Shown in pieces: positions 1 to 4,961 of a DNA stretch of 5,834 nucleotides (its first letter is position 1; each line of letters opens with the position of its first letter). Source of the DNA: an uncultured Collinsella sp. GTDB taxonomy: Bacteria > Actinomycetota > Coriobacteriia > Coriobacteriales > Coriobacteriaceae. The stretch is from assembly GCA_900754275.1 (NCBI GenBank), contig CAAECF010000017.1, positions 1 to 5,834 of the forward strand, given 5' to 3'. A program made the position numbers and the translations under genes. The notes under the pieces were generated by a model. The model worked only from the letters and a program-made list of their open reading frames with translations, searched no databases and had not been told where the DNA came from.

Positions 1-210
1 CGTCCCGGGGATGGCGGGGGAGCGGCTGCCAAGGCTTCGCGTGGCGCCGCTCGCGACGAGCGCGAGCCGCGCGAGGATCGCGGTGGCGAGGGCTCGGCCG
101 ACCAGGGTCAAAAGCGCCGTCGCCGTCGTCGTTCCCGCAAGCCGCGCCAGGATGGTGGCGAGGGCTCGACCCCGTCTTCGTCCGCACCACAACCGCCCGC
201 CGGCGAATAA
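1..210 (+). CDS. C-terminal tail of an unidentified protein, low-complexity and strongly basic (5' end outside window)
   Basis: The reading frame is open from base 1 to a TAA at 208-210 and gives 69 residues. The composition is Gly, Arg, Asp and Glu rich. A run of lysine plus six arginines lies near residues 39-45, and the tail becomes Pro/Ser rich before the stop. The segment Gly-Gly-Glu-Gly-Ser occurs twice, 24 codons apart, encoded by the same 15 bases at 82-96 and 154-168. Such disordered basic tails are typical of RNA-binding proteins, for example DEAD-box helicases, Rho or RNase E/G of actinobacteria. A helicase is my leading guess, but no catalytic domain lies in the window, so the identity is open. 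The frame call is secure because it ends just before a gap with hairpins and the composition is coherent. Confidence 0.6.
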   Translation, partial: RPGDGGGAAAKASRGAARDEREPREDRGGEGSADQGQKRRRRRRSRKPRQDGGEGSTPSSSAPQPPAGE

Positions 211-238
211 CGCCCGCGAGCGGATTTAACCTGCCTTG

Positions 239-255
239 CCCCGAGCGCATCGGGG
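239..255 (+). other. Small hairpin in the gap before the ComF gene
   Basis: The six bases CCCCGA (239-244) pair perfectly with TCGGGG (250-255) around a five-base loop. No T run follows, so on its own it is a weak terminator candidate. The bases immediately after it, TATCAT at 256-261, resemble a -10 box, but no good -35 lies 16-18 bases upstream. Confidence 0.35.
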
Positions 256-273
256 TATCATAGCGCCGAATCA

Positions 274-309
274 ACAACCCTCCCTGCGATCGAGCGTAGG
301 GAGGGTTGT
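274..309 (+). promoter_or_regulatory. Strong hairpin whose 3' arm carries the ComF ribosome binding site
   Basis: Bases 274-285 pair perfectly with 298-309 (12 base pairs). Three further pairs (286-288 with 295-297, one of them G-T) leave a six-base loop at 289-294. The 3' arm contains AGGGAGGG (298-305), which is also the ribosome binding site for the TTG start at 313, with a 7-base spacer. Translation of the next gene would therefore need the hairpin to be open. No run of T follows, so a classic terminator for the upstream gene is less likely, although a terminator with a poor tail cannot be excluded. The pairing is seen directly; the regulatory role is inference. Confidence 0.6.
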
Positions 310-312
310 GTC

Positions 313-1119
313 TTGAAGAGCCATCTGAACATATTGAGCCGTCTGCAGAGTGCCGGTGCCCTACCGTTTGCGGACGAATTGCTACCGTTTGCCGAGCGCG
401 CGACGTACGAGGCGCTCGAGGCATTGTCGCCAACACGATGTGCCGGCTGCGAGCGCGCCGGTGCGCTTATTTGCCAAGACTGCCTGGCCGCGCTCACGCT
501 CATCGACCCACGTCATAGCTGCACCCGATGCGGCGCCCCGTTTGGGGATTTGCTGTGCACTGAGTGTTCGGTCGAGGGCACGTCCTCGGCAATGGCCGAG
601 GCGCTCGATCGCTGCCTGGCGTGTGCCGTCTACGCACATCCGCTGCCGCGCATCATCAAGGCGTACAAGGATGCGGGTGAGCGCCGCCTGGCACCGTATC
701 TGGCGGAGCTACTCTACGACACCGTCTTACATGCCCAGGTGGCAGCCCCCAATCGCTACGGCGGCGTGCTGTCCGGTGTCGACGCGGTGGTATTTGTGCC
801 CGCGACTGCGGCGGCGTTTCGGCGGCGTGGATTCGATCATATGGAAGCAATCGCGCGCTCGTTTTGCGATCTTTCGGGCGTGCCGTTGCTGGACGCCCTG
901 GTCAAATACGGCCACGGCGACCAGCGCGAGCTCGGTCGCGATGAGCGCCGGGAGCATGCCCGGGGCATGTACGAGACGGTTGAGGACGTGCACGGCCGCC
1001 GCTTGCTGCTTATCGATGACGTTATCACCACGGGCGCGACGATGGCAGCGGCTTCGGCGGAACTCAAGCGCGCCGGCGCCGCAGCAGTCGATGGCCTCGC
1101 TATCGCACGTGTTTGGTAG
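313..1119 (+). CDS. comFC: ComF family protein (zinc-ribbon plus phosphoribosyltransferase fold)
   Basis: The protein has 268 residues. Eight cysteines in four pairs near the N-terminus (Cys43/46, 54/57, 70/73 and 82/85) form the zinc-binding part typical of ComFC. The C-terminal part is a type I phosphoribosyltransferase fold with the PRPP-binding loop LLLIDDVITTGAT at about residues 231-243 and the usual ComF segment VFVPATAAAFRRRGFDH upstream of it. ComFC proteins are cytoplasmic and help process incoming single-stranded DNA in competent bacteria; in organisms not known to be competent the role is unclear. The TTG start at 313 is chosen because AGGGAGGG sits 7 bases upstream and no ATG or GTG start suits the frame. 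It gives about 40 residues before the first cysteine, somewhat longer than usual, so a later TTG (for example at 424) is possible. The next gene follows after 10 bases. Confidence 0.9.
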   Translation: MKSHLNILSRLQSAGALPFADELLPFAERATYEALEALSPTRCAGCERAGALICQDCLAALTLIDPRHSCTRCGAPFGDLLCTECSVEGTSSAMAEALDRCLACAVYAHPLPRIIKAYKDAGERRLAPYLAELLYDTVLHAQVAAPNRYGGVLSGVDAVVFVPATAAAFRRRGFDHMEAIARSFCDLSGVPLLDALVKYGHGDQRELGRDERREHARGMYETVEDVHGRRLLLIDDVITTGATMAAASAELKRAGAAAVDGLAIARVW

Positions 1120-1129
1120 GGGTGGTTTT

Positions 1130-2239
1130 GTGGCAGTGAAGATTGAGCGGCGCAACGAGCCGACAAGCGAACAGCTAGCGGCTTCCGTAATCCTAACAGG
1201 CGCCTCGGCGCTACGCATGATGCGCTCCGAGCGCCGGCAGATGGGCTACATAAGCTGGAGGGACCTTGATCCCGATGAAGAGCGCCATGTACTGCGCACG
1301 TCGTCGCCCTCGACCGAGGACATCTATCTTCCCGACTTGGTGCGGATTGGGGCCGCAAGCGGCGAGGTGCAAGAAGATCTTTGCTTGCTGGTGGGATCTG
1401 CGGCGCAGCGCCGCCGCATGCCTAGCGTGGGCTGGTCCGTATGCTCCGGGTTGCCCGTCGGCTCAATTCTAGAGGTGGAACCGGGGGTGTACAGTCTATC
1501 TCCCGAGGCCCTTTGTGTTGCCGTTGCGCGCGAGGTCGGCTGCATCCAGGCATTTGCCCTGGCTCAGGAGCTGTGCTCTAAGATTTCGCTGAGTGACCGC
1601 GGGAAGTATCTGCCTCCCTACACCTCGCCCGTTACGAATAAGCTTGCAAAGGACAAGGACCAGCCAGCAGACGTGGGCTACTTTGAGGTTGAGCCGGTGC
1701 TGACGCCCGATCGTCTGGCAGATTACCTCGCGGTATGCAAGGGGAATGCGGCCAAACAACTGCAGCGTCTGTGTCCCTACTTGTCAGAAAACCTGCGCTC
1801 GCCCATGGAGTGCATCATGCTCGCTCTGTTTTCGCTTCCGTTTTCCTATGGCGGATTTGCCTGCGGTCCCTTTAAGACCGACTACAAGATTGAGTTCGAT
1901 GACCGCGCGCAGACAATCTCGGGGATGTCGCACGCAGTTTGCGATGCGTATCAGGAAACAGCCCGGTTTGACCTGGAATACAACGGTGAGCTGGGCCATT
2001 CCTCCCGGAGGGGACGTATCCATGATGAAAAGCGCAACACGGGTTTGGCGTCCATGGGAATCGAGGTCGCGACGGTCAACAACGAGATGCTCTGCGACAT
2101 GGAAGCGATGGAAGCGCTCGCATGGCGCATCCACCAGCGTATGGGTAAACGATATCAGAATCGTGTAGAGGCTCGTCGAAAGAGGCAAGATGCTCTGCTG
2201 AATACGCTCCGAGCGTGCTTTGGGCTCAAGCCGGCGTAA
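1130..2239 (+). CDS. Coriobacterial protein with a C-terminal PD-(D/E)XK/Vsr-like (DUF559-type) nuclease domain, AbiEi-like layout
   Basis: The protein has 369 residues from a GTG at 1130, with AGGGGT at 1118-1123 placed six bases upstream; a second GTG at 1136 is an alternative. The ribosome binding site overlaps the ComF stop codon, so the two genes are probably co-transcribed. The N-terminal part (residues about 20-30, TGASALRMMR) and the middle part resemble the AbiEi-like proteins abundant in Coriobacteriia. The C-terminal part resembles the DUF559/very-short-patch-repair nuclease fold: Asp272, then the strand FDLEYNGELGH with Asp281, Glu283 and His290, then Asp299-Glu-Lys-Arg302, then a leucine/glycine helix and a strand EVATV. 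These are the spacing and residues expected of that fold, but the canonical Glu-x-Lys is not clear, so activity is uncertain. A DNA-acting role is inference. No antitoxin-like partner is adjacent, and a long inverted repeat begins 30 bases after the stop. Confidence 0.75.
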   Translation: MAVKIERRNEPTSEQLAASVILTGASALRMMRSERRQMGYISWRDLDPDEERHVLRTSSPSTEDIYLPDLVRIGAASGEVQEDLCLLVGSAAQRRRMPSVGWSVCSGLPVGSILEVEPGVYSLSPEALCVAVAREVGCIQAFALAQELCSKISLSDRGKYLPPYTSPVTNKLAKDKDQPADVGYFEVEPVLTPDRLADYLAVCKGNAAKQLQRLCPYLSENLRSPMECIMLALFSLPFSYGGFACGPFKTDYKIEFDDRAQTISGMSHAVCDAYQETARFDLEYNGELGHSSRRGRIHDEKRNTGLASMGIEVATVNNEMLCDMEAMEALAWRIHQRMGKRYQNRVEARRKRQDALLNTLRACFGLKPA

Positions 2240-2300
2240 AACTATGGCTTTATAGGGGGTCTGTTTATATGCCATGTGCAAAAAACGGCAAATATGAGTA

Positions 2301-2321
2301 CTGTTACTAGATTAGTGACAG
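2301..2321 (+). other. Inner hairpin of the left repeat unit
   Basis: Nine bases (2301-2309) pair with 2313-2321 around a GAT loop, with a single T-G wobble on the plus strand. Compared in the same orientation with the right unit, the fourth base pair changes from C-G to T-A, so both sides have changed together. The next pair is a mismatch when the left unit is read on the minus strand. Confidence 0.6.
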
Positions 2322-2388
2322 CAAAAATAAAGAAACTTGGGCCGAAAAACTGGATTCAGCGAAGAGATAATAAACGAATGTGGAATAT

Positions 2389-2400
2389 CTTGGCGCCAAG
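2389..2400. other. Perfect 12-base palindrome within the spacer of the inverted repeat
   Basis: CTTGGCGCCAAG at 2389-2400 reads the same on both strands. It lies near the centre of the 121-base stretch between the two repeat arms. It could be a protein-binding site or chance; nothing else supports a function. Confidence 0.4.
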
Positions 2401-2444
2401 CGGGCTGTGCGGAACTCAAAAAGGGCTCGTGGGGCGGAAATACG

Positions 2445-2465
2445 CTGCTACTAAATTGGTAGCAG
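2445..2465 (+). other. Inner hairpin of the right repeat unit
   Basis: CTGCTACTA (2445-2453) pairs with TGGTAGCAG (2457-2465) around an AAT loop, with one T-G wobble. Fifteen bases later comes a run of six T (2481-2486). That is too far away for a standard intrinsic terminator, but it leaves open a role in ending transcription of the nuclease-like gene, which has no other visible terminator. Confidence 0.6.
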
Positions 2466-2492
2466 TACTCATATTTGCCGTTTTTTGCACAC

Positions 2493-2554
2493 GGCACCCT
2501 GAGACGGGTGCCCCGGGGCTCCCCGTGGGGGAGCTCCGGGCTTCATGGGGGCAC
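2493..2554 (+). promoter_or_regulatory. GC-rich hairpin cluster with alternative pairings
   Basis: Three pairings are visible. GGCACCC (2493-2499) pairs with GGGTGCC (2506-2512). A 13-pair stem with one G-T joins 2512-2524 to 2528-2540 over a three-base loop. GTGCCCC (2508-2514) can also pair with GGGGCAC (2548-2554), which encloses the long stem and excludes the first hairpin. No T tract follows, so this is not a textbook terminator. It lies upstream of the promoter at 2613, so it belongs to read-through RNA from the nuclease-like gene or acts at DNA level. Confidence 0.55.
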
Positions 2555-2612
2555 GAATGGTCCGCCCCGACCTGCGAAATCTGTGCTCGCGATGCGAATA
2601 ACGTCCCTAACC

Positions 2613-2641
2613 TTAAACTATAGCTTGAACTTAGCTATAAT
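2613..2641 (+). promoter_or_regulatory. Near-consensus housekeeping (sigma-70 type) promoter
   Basis: A -35 box TTAAAC (2613-2618) and a perfect -10 box TATAAT (2636-2641) are separated by exactly 17 bases, in a locally AT-rich patch. Transcription would start at about 2648. The first good start codon is more than 300 bases downstream, so the transcript begins with a long untranslated stretch. Confidence 0.8.
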
Positions 2642-2647
2642 GCGCTA

Positions 2648-2990
2648 CGTTCCTACCAGGCTGTGGTTGCGGACGGACGAAATGCCCGTCCTAGTCCAAG
2701 ACAGACGCGGTCAAAGGGATCCACGTAAGCGACCGCGTGCGCGCGGCGCGATCATGGCGCGTCCTAGATGTAAGCCGCACCGTCCGTTCTACTTTCTTTG
2801 GGGCAATACCGCCTCGCGGGCGAGCGGGCCAGTCGTGAAGGTGGCTGCGGCCTCCCGAGCAAACACCCCGGTGCGCAAGTGTGGGGTCAAATACCAGGTC
2901 AGCTGGTGGGAACAACCTGATATTTCGCGCAACGCACGGATCGTATACGACACAGAAGGCAGGGTAGTGGACATGGTGAGGGGCAGCTTG
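2648..2990 (+). ncRNA. Candidate structured RNA or long structured leader before the lipoprotein gene
   Basis: This stretch of about 340 bases after the promoter holds no convincing gene but many stems: 2671-2676 with 2686-2691, 2705-2712 with 2731-2738 (8 perfect pairs), 2865-2869 with 2883-2887, and 2889-2899 with 2915-2925 (11 positions, one mismatch). A perfect 10-base palindrome lies at 2941-2950. CGGACGG at 2670-2676 can alternatively pair with 2780-2786, next to a T-rich patch (2787-2799). One frame is open throughout, but about 61 per cent of its third codon positions (in a 44-codon sample) are G or C, and it uses many rare arginine codons, unlike the genes around it. I looked for landmarks of tmRNA, RNase P RNA and SRP RNA and did not find them. 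The raiA-associated RNA motif known upstream of hibernation factor genes is a possibility that I cannot test. Boundaries are approximate. Confidence 0.45.
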
Positions 2991-3998
2991 ATGCACGCGG
3001 CTCGGTTAGGTGCTGGGGCCGCAGCGGTCATCGCCGTTTTGGGCCTGAGCGGATGCGCGTTCAACCCGCTGTCTACGTTCACGACTCCCACGATCGACCA
3101 GATCGAGTACGAGACCGTCACGCCGGCGGTGTCGGACGATGCCCTGGTCACTCCCGGAACCCTGACGGTCGCCCTCGATACTTCCGATGCGCCGCAGGCC
3201 ATGCAGGGCGCCGACGGCGAGCTCACGGGATATGCGGTCGACGCCGCCCGCGCCCTCGCAAGCCGCATGGGCCTTAAGGTCGCCTTTGTCGATGCGTTCT
3301 CGGCAGGTTCCGCGCTCGGTGACAAAAAGGCTGATATCTTTATCGGCGAGATCAACTCCACAGACGGGGACGTTAGCTCGCTCGGCACCTGCCTGTACGA
3401 TGCCGCTTCTGTGTTCGGTAAAACCAGCGATGGTGGGTCGCTAAGCGTTTCCACCGATACCCTTAACACGTCTACTCTGGGTATTCAGATGTCCTCGGCC
3501 TCGCAGGAGGCGCTTGCTAAGCAGAGCATCACCGCCAACCAAAAGACCTACTCCAACATCAACGAGTGCTTTGAGGCGCTCGAGTCCGGCGAGGTCGACT
3601 ATGTGGTCTGCGACTCCACGGCCGGCGGCTACCTTGCACGCCTGATGAGCGAGGTCTCCTATGTCGGTGCGCTCGAGGCGCCCTCGACGCTTGGTGTTGC
3701 GGGCCTCTCGTCCAATGACGAACTGTGCCGTGCCGTGAGCGATGCCCTCGACGGCATCACGGTCGACGGTACGCTCGAGGCAGTCCACTGCGTATGGTAT
3801 GGCACGATGCCCTACGACCTCACCACTAAGACGGTTTCGGGCGCTAACGTGCAGCCGGGCGACTCTGAGTCCAGTGAGACCACGTCCTCCGGCAGCGAGT
3901 CCTCCGATTCCAACAATGAGACCGCATCCTCCGAGGACAAATCGTCCAGCCAGGAAGGCACCATCACTGACGACGACATTAACAAACTTAATAGCTAG
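2991..3998 (+). CDS. Family 3 extracellular solute-binding lipoprotein with a Ser-rich acidic C-terminal tail
   Basis: From ATG 2991 the protein has 335 residues. A lipoprotein signal peptide is plain: a short n-region with Arg5, a hydrophobic stretch, then the lipobox LSGC with the lipidated Cys22. The mature part begins with the pattern of amino-acid-type binding proteins: TPGTLTVALDTSDAPQAM, then GELTGYAVDAARALASRMG and KADIFIGE. This suggests binding of a small polar solute at the outer face of the membrane for an ABC importer. Residues from about 289 on are Ser/Glu/Asp/Thr rich and probably disordered, which is unusual for the family. No permease or ATPase gene is in the window, so the partner is elsewhere or the protein acts as a sensor. 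GAGGGG at 2978-2983 (7-base spacer) favours this start; ATG 2973, with AGGG at 2961-2964, is a close alternative that adds six residues. Confidence 0.85.
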   Translation: MHAARLGAGAAAVIAVLGLSGCAFNPLSTFTTPTIDQIEYETVTPAVSDDALVTPGTLTVALDTSDAPQAMQGADGELTGYAVDAARALASRMGLKVAFVDAFSAGSALGDKKADIFIGEINSTDGDVSSLGTCLYDAASVFGKTSDGGSLSVSTDTLNTSTLGIQMSSASQEALAKQSITANQKTYSNINECFEALESGEVDYVVCDSTAGGYLARLMSEVSYVGALEAPSTLGVAGLSSNDELCRAVSDALDGITVDGTLEAVHCVWYGTMPYDLTTKTVSGANVQPGDSESSETTSSGSESSDSNNETASSEDKSSSQEGTITDDDINKLNS

Positions 3999-4012
3999 TT
4001 ATTGCTAGGGGT

Positions 4013-4041
4013 GGTGTCTCCTATACGTTGGAAAGGACACC
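4013..4041 (+). other. Small stem after the lipoprotein gene
   Basis: GGTGTC (4013-4018) pairs with GACACC (4036-4041), with one possible G-T extension, around a loop of about 15 bases. It sits between the stop codon and the terminator and may only stabilise the 3' end of the transcript. Confidence 0.35.
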
Positions 4042-4064
4042 TCTTCACGGTTTCAACACGCACT

Positions 4065-4098
4065 GCCGGACTTCCCCAATAGGGGAGCCCGGCTTTTT
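4065..4098 (+). terminator. Intrinsic terminator of the lipoprotein transcript
   Basis: Bases 4065-4076 pair with 4082-4093 over a five-base loop, with one A-C mismatch and one G-T pair. Five T (4094-4098) follow directly. The hairpin lies 66 bases after the lipoprotein stop and ends that transcription unit. Confidence 0.85.
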
Positions 4099-4315
4099 CA
4101 TCCCTATAAAACCAGCAGGTCAAAGCCAATTTTTGGGACCAAATATAAAGCCGCCAGCTCCCTCCTATAGCGCACTTTGCCACAGAAAAGTGCGAGACTT
4201 CGGTATGCGGTATCAAGCAATCGTTATTCGGGTCTTTGGGAATCCGCGTGATTAAATGCACGGCAATGGGTACATAGCCAGTACAGTAAGTCCCCGAGGC
4301 AGATTGGAGCCACGT
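4099..4315 (+). promoter_or_regulatory. Leader region of the hibernation factor gene, with a hairpin at 4171-4194
   Basis: No gene is seen in these 217 bases, which are more AT-rich than their surroundings. A perfect 8-pair stem joins 4171-4178 to 4187-4194 over an eight-base loop. A weaker stem near 4268-4293 uses GTAC on both sides. TATAAA occurs at 4105-4110 and 4144-4149, but neither has a matching -35 box at a proper distance, so I do not name a promoter. Regulation of hibernation factor genes by stress sigma factors or stringent control is common, so a non-housekeeping promoter would fit. That is inference. Confidence 0.4.
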
Positions 4316-4900
4316 ATGGATATCAAGGTTTCTGGACGCAAGACGACGGTAACCGATGCTCTGCGTGCGCATGTGGATGAGAAGATCGGCGAGGCGCTCA
4401 AGGTTTTCGATATCGAGCCCATGACGGTCGACGTTGTACTTCGCTATGAGAAGAACCCCTCGAACCCCAACCCGGCAATCGTCGAGGTCACGGTTCGTGC
4501 CCGCGGTTCGGTGATTCGCGTTGCCGAGCACGGTGCAGATATGTACGCCGCCATCGACCTCTCCGCCGATAAGGTCACCCGCCAGCTGCGCAAGTTCAAG
4601 ACCAAGGTCGTGGACAACCGCCAGGGCGGTGCCAGCGCCGCGGATGTCGCGCCGGTCGAGCGCGTCGAGGATCTGGCCGACCTGCTGCTGCCCGAGGAGG
4701 AGGACGACCTGCTCGTCCGCGAGAAGGTCATCGATGTCACCCCGATGACCGAGGAGCAGGCGCTGGTGCAGACCGATCTGCTCGGCCACGACTTCTACGT
4801 GTTCGAGAACGCGACGACTGGCCTCATCAATGTGGTGTATCACCGTAAGAATGGTGGATATGGCATCATCAAGCCCCGCATCGAAACACTTGACGAGTAA
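4316..4900 (+). CDS. hpf: Long-form ribosome hibernation-promoting factor (HPF/RaiA family)
   Basis: The protein has 194 residues. Residues 1 to about 98 are the S30AE domain that binds the small ribosomal subunit: it starts MDIKVSGRKTTVTDALRAHV, and the conserved helix around DMYAAIDLSADKVTRQLRKFK ends in basic residues. A variable linker rich in acidic residues follows (about 99-137). The C-terminal domain (about 138-190, with KVIDVTPMTEEQA, FYVFENATTG and YGIIKPR) is the dimerisation module of the long form. By family knowledge it pairs two inactive 70S ribosomes into 100S particles in stationary phase or stress. GGAG at 4306-4309 with a six-base spacer fixes the start at 4316; the in-frame ATG at 4256 has no ribosome binding site and would add a non-conserved extension. 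The gene appears to form its own unit, with terminators on both sides. Confidence 0.95.
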   Translation: MDIKVSGRKTTVTDALRAHVDEKIGEALKVFDIEPMTVDVVLRYEKNPSNPNPAIVEVTVRARGSVIRVAEHGADMYAAIDLSADKVTRQLRKFKTKVVDNRQGGASAADVAPVERVEDLADLLLPEEEDDLLVREKVIDVTPMTEEQALVQTDLLGHDFYVFENATTGLINVVYHRKNGGYGIIKPRIETLDE

Positions 4901-4904
4901 AATA

Positions 4905-4926
4905 CGTTAACTTGCATGAGTTAACG
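4905..4926. repeat. Perfect 8-base inverted repeat directly after the hpf stop
   Basis: CGTTAACT (4905-4912) is the reverse complement of AGTTAACG (4919-4926), separated by six bases. It starts four bases after the stop codon and ends four bases before the terminator stem. It could be a second 3' stem that protects the mRNA, or a site for a dimeric DNA-binding protein controlling the next gene. Confidence 0.55.
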
Positions 4927-4929
4927 GTT

Positions 4930-4961
4930 GGCGGCCATCCCATGCGGGTGGCCGCCTTTTT
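4930..4961 (+). terminator. Intrinsic terminator after the hibernation factor gene
   Basis: Eleven pairs, one of them T-G, join 4930-4940 to 4946-4956 over the loop CATGC, and five T follow at 4957-4961. This is a textbook terminator. It leaves only 18 bases before the next start codon, so the next gene probably depends on read-through or on a promoter that overlaps this structure. Confidence 0.93.

Larger units (their letters stand above)
2270..2496. repeat. Long imperfect inverted repeat made of two outward-facing units of about 53 bases
   Basis: Bases 2270-2322 are the reverse complement of 2444-2496 with 7 mismatches. The core 2275-2303 / 2463-2491 is identical over 29 bases and includes a run of six A (left) or T (right). 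Between the arms lie 121 bases with no recognisable gene. Each unit holds two small stems. On the inner side these are CTGTTACTA/TAGTGACAG at 2301-2321 and CTGCTACTA/TGGTAGCAG at 2445-2465. On the outer side they are TGCCG/CGGCA at 2476-2496, with a one-mismatch equivalent at 2270-2290. No flanking target-site duplication is visible. It looks like a palindromic intergenic repeat or a miniature element, and it lies just downstream of the nuclease-like gene. Confidence 0.85.

Noticed and set aside
82..168. Direct repeat of 15 bases as a mobile or tandem element
   Set aside because: It is in frame, 72 bases apart, and simply encodes Gly-Gly-Glu-Gly-Ser twice in a low-complexity tail.
225..261. 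Promoter for the ComF gene using TTTAAC and TATCAT
   Set aside because: The spacing is 25 bases, far outside the normal range, and the nearer TTGCCC gives only 14.
350..1129. Open frame overlapping the ComF gene in another frame and continuous with the nuclease-like protein
   Set aside because: The overlapped part is Arg/Cys/Trp-rich out-of-frame reading of a clearly recognised ComF gene; the ribosome binding site at 1118-1123 marks the real start at GTG 1130.
2262..2504. Classic miniature transposable element with target-site duplication
   Set aside because: The flanks TGTTTATA and CCCTGAGA do not repeat each other, so no duplication can be shown; only the inverted repeat is reported.
2276..2623. 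Possible 115-residue gene through the inverted repeat
   Set aside because: It has no convincing ribosome binding site, its start lies inside the repeat arm, and the frame continues through GC-rich hairpins with unremarkable composition.
2475..2990. Open frame continuing upstream of the lipoprotein gene, which would make a protein of about 500 residues
   Set aside because: A lipoprotein signal peptide with a lipobox starts at 2991, the upstream part has weak third-position bias and many rare codons, and it runs through the GC-rich hairpins and the promoter.
2648..2990. tmRNA, RNase P RNA or SRP RNA
   Set aside because: There is no tRNA-like 3' end or tag frame, no GAGGAAAGTCC core, and no GGAAG-type SRP tetraloop context; the ACCAGGTCAG and CACAGAA matches are too short to count.
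4256..4315. Earlier in-frame ATG for the hibernation factor
   Set aside because: It has no ribosome binding site and adds residues absent from the family start; GGAG at 4306-4309 supports ATG 4316.
3995..4843. Long open frame on the minus strand across the hibernation factor gene
   Set aside because: It is a shadow of the GC-biased gene on the plus strand and crosses the intergenic terminator; its product resembles no known protein.
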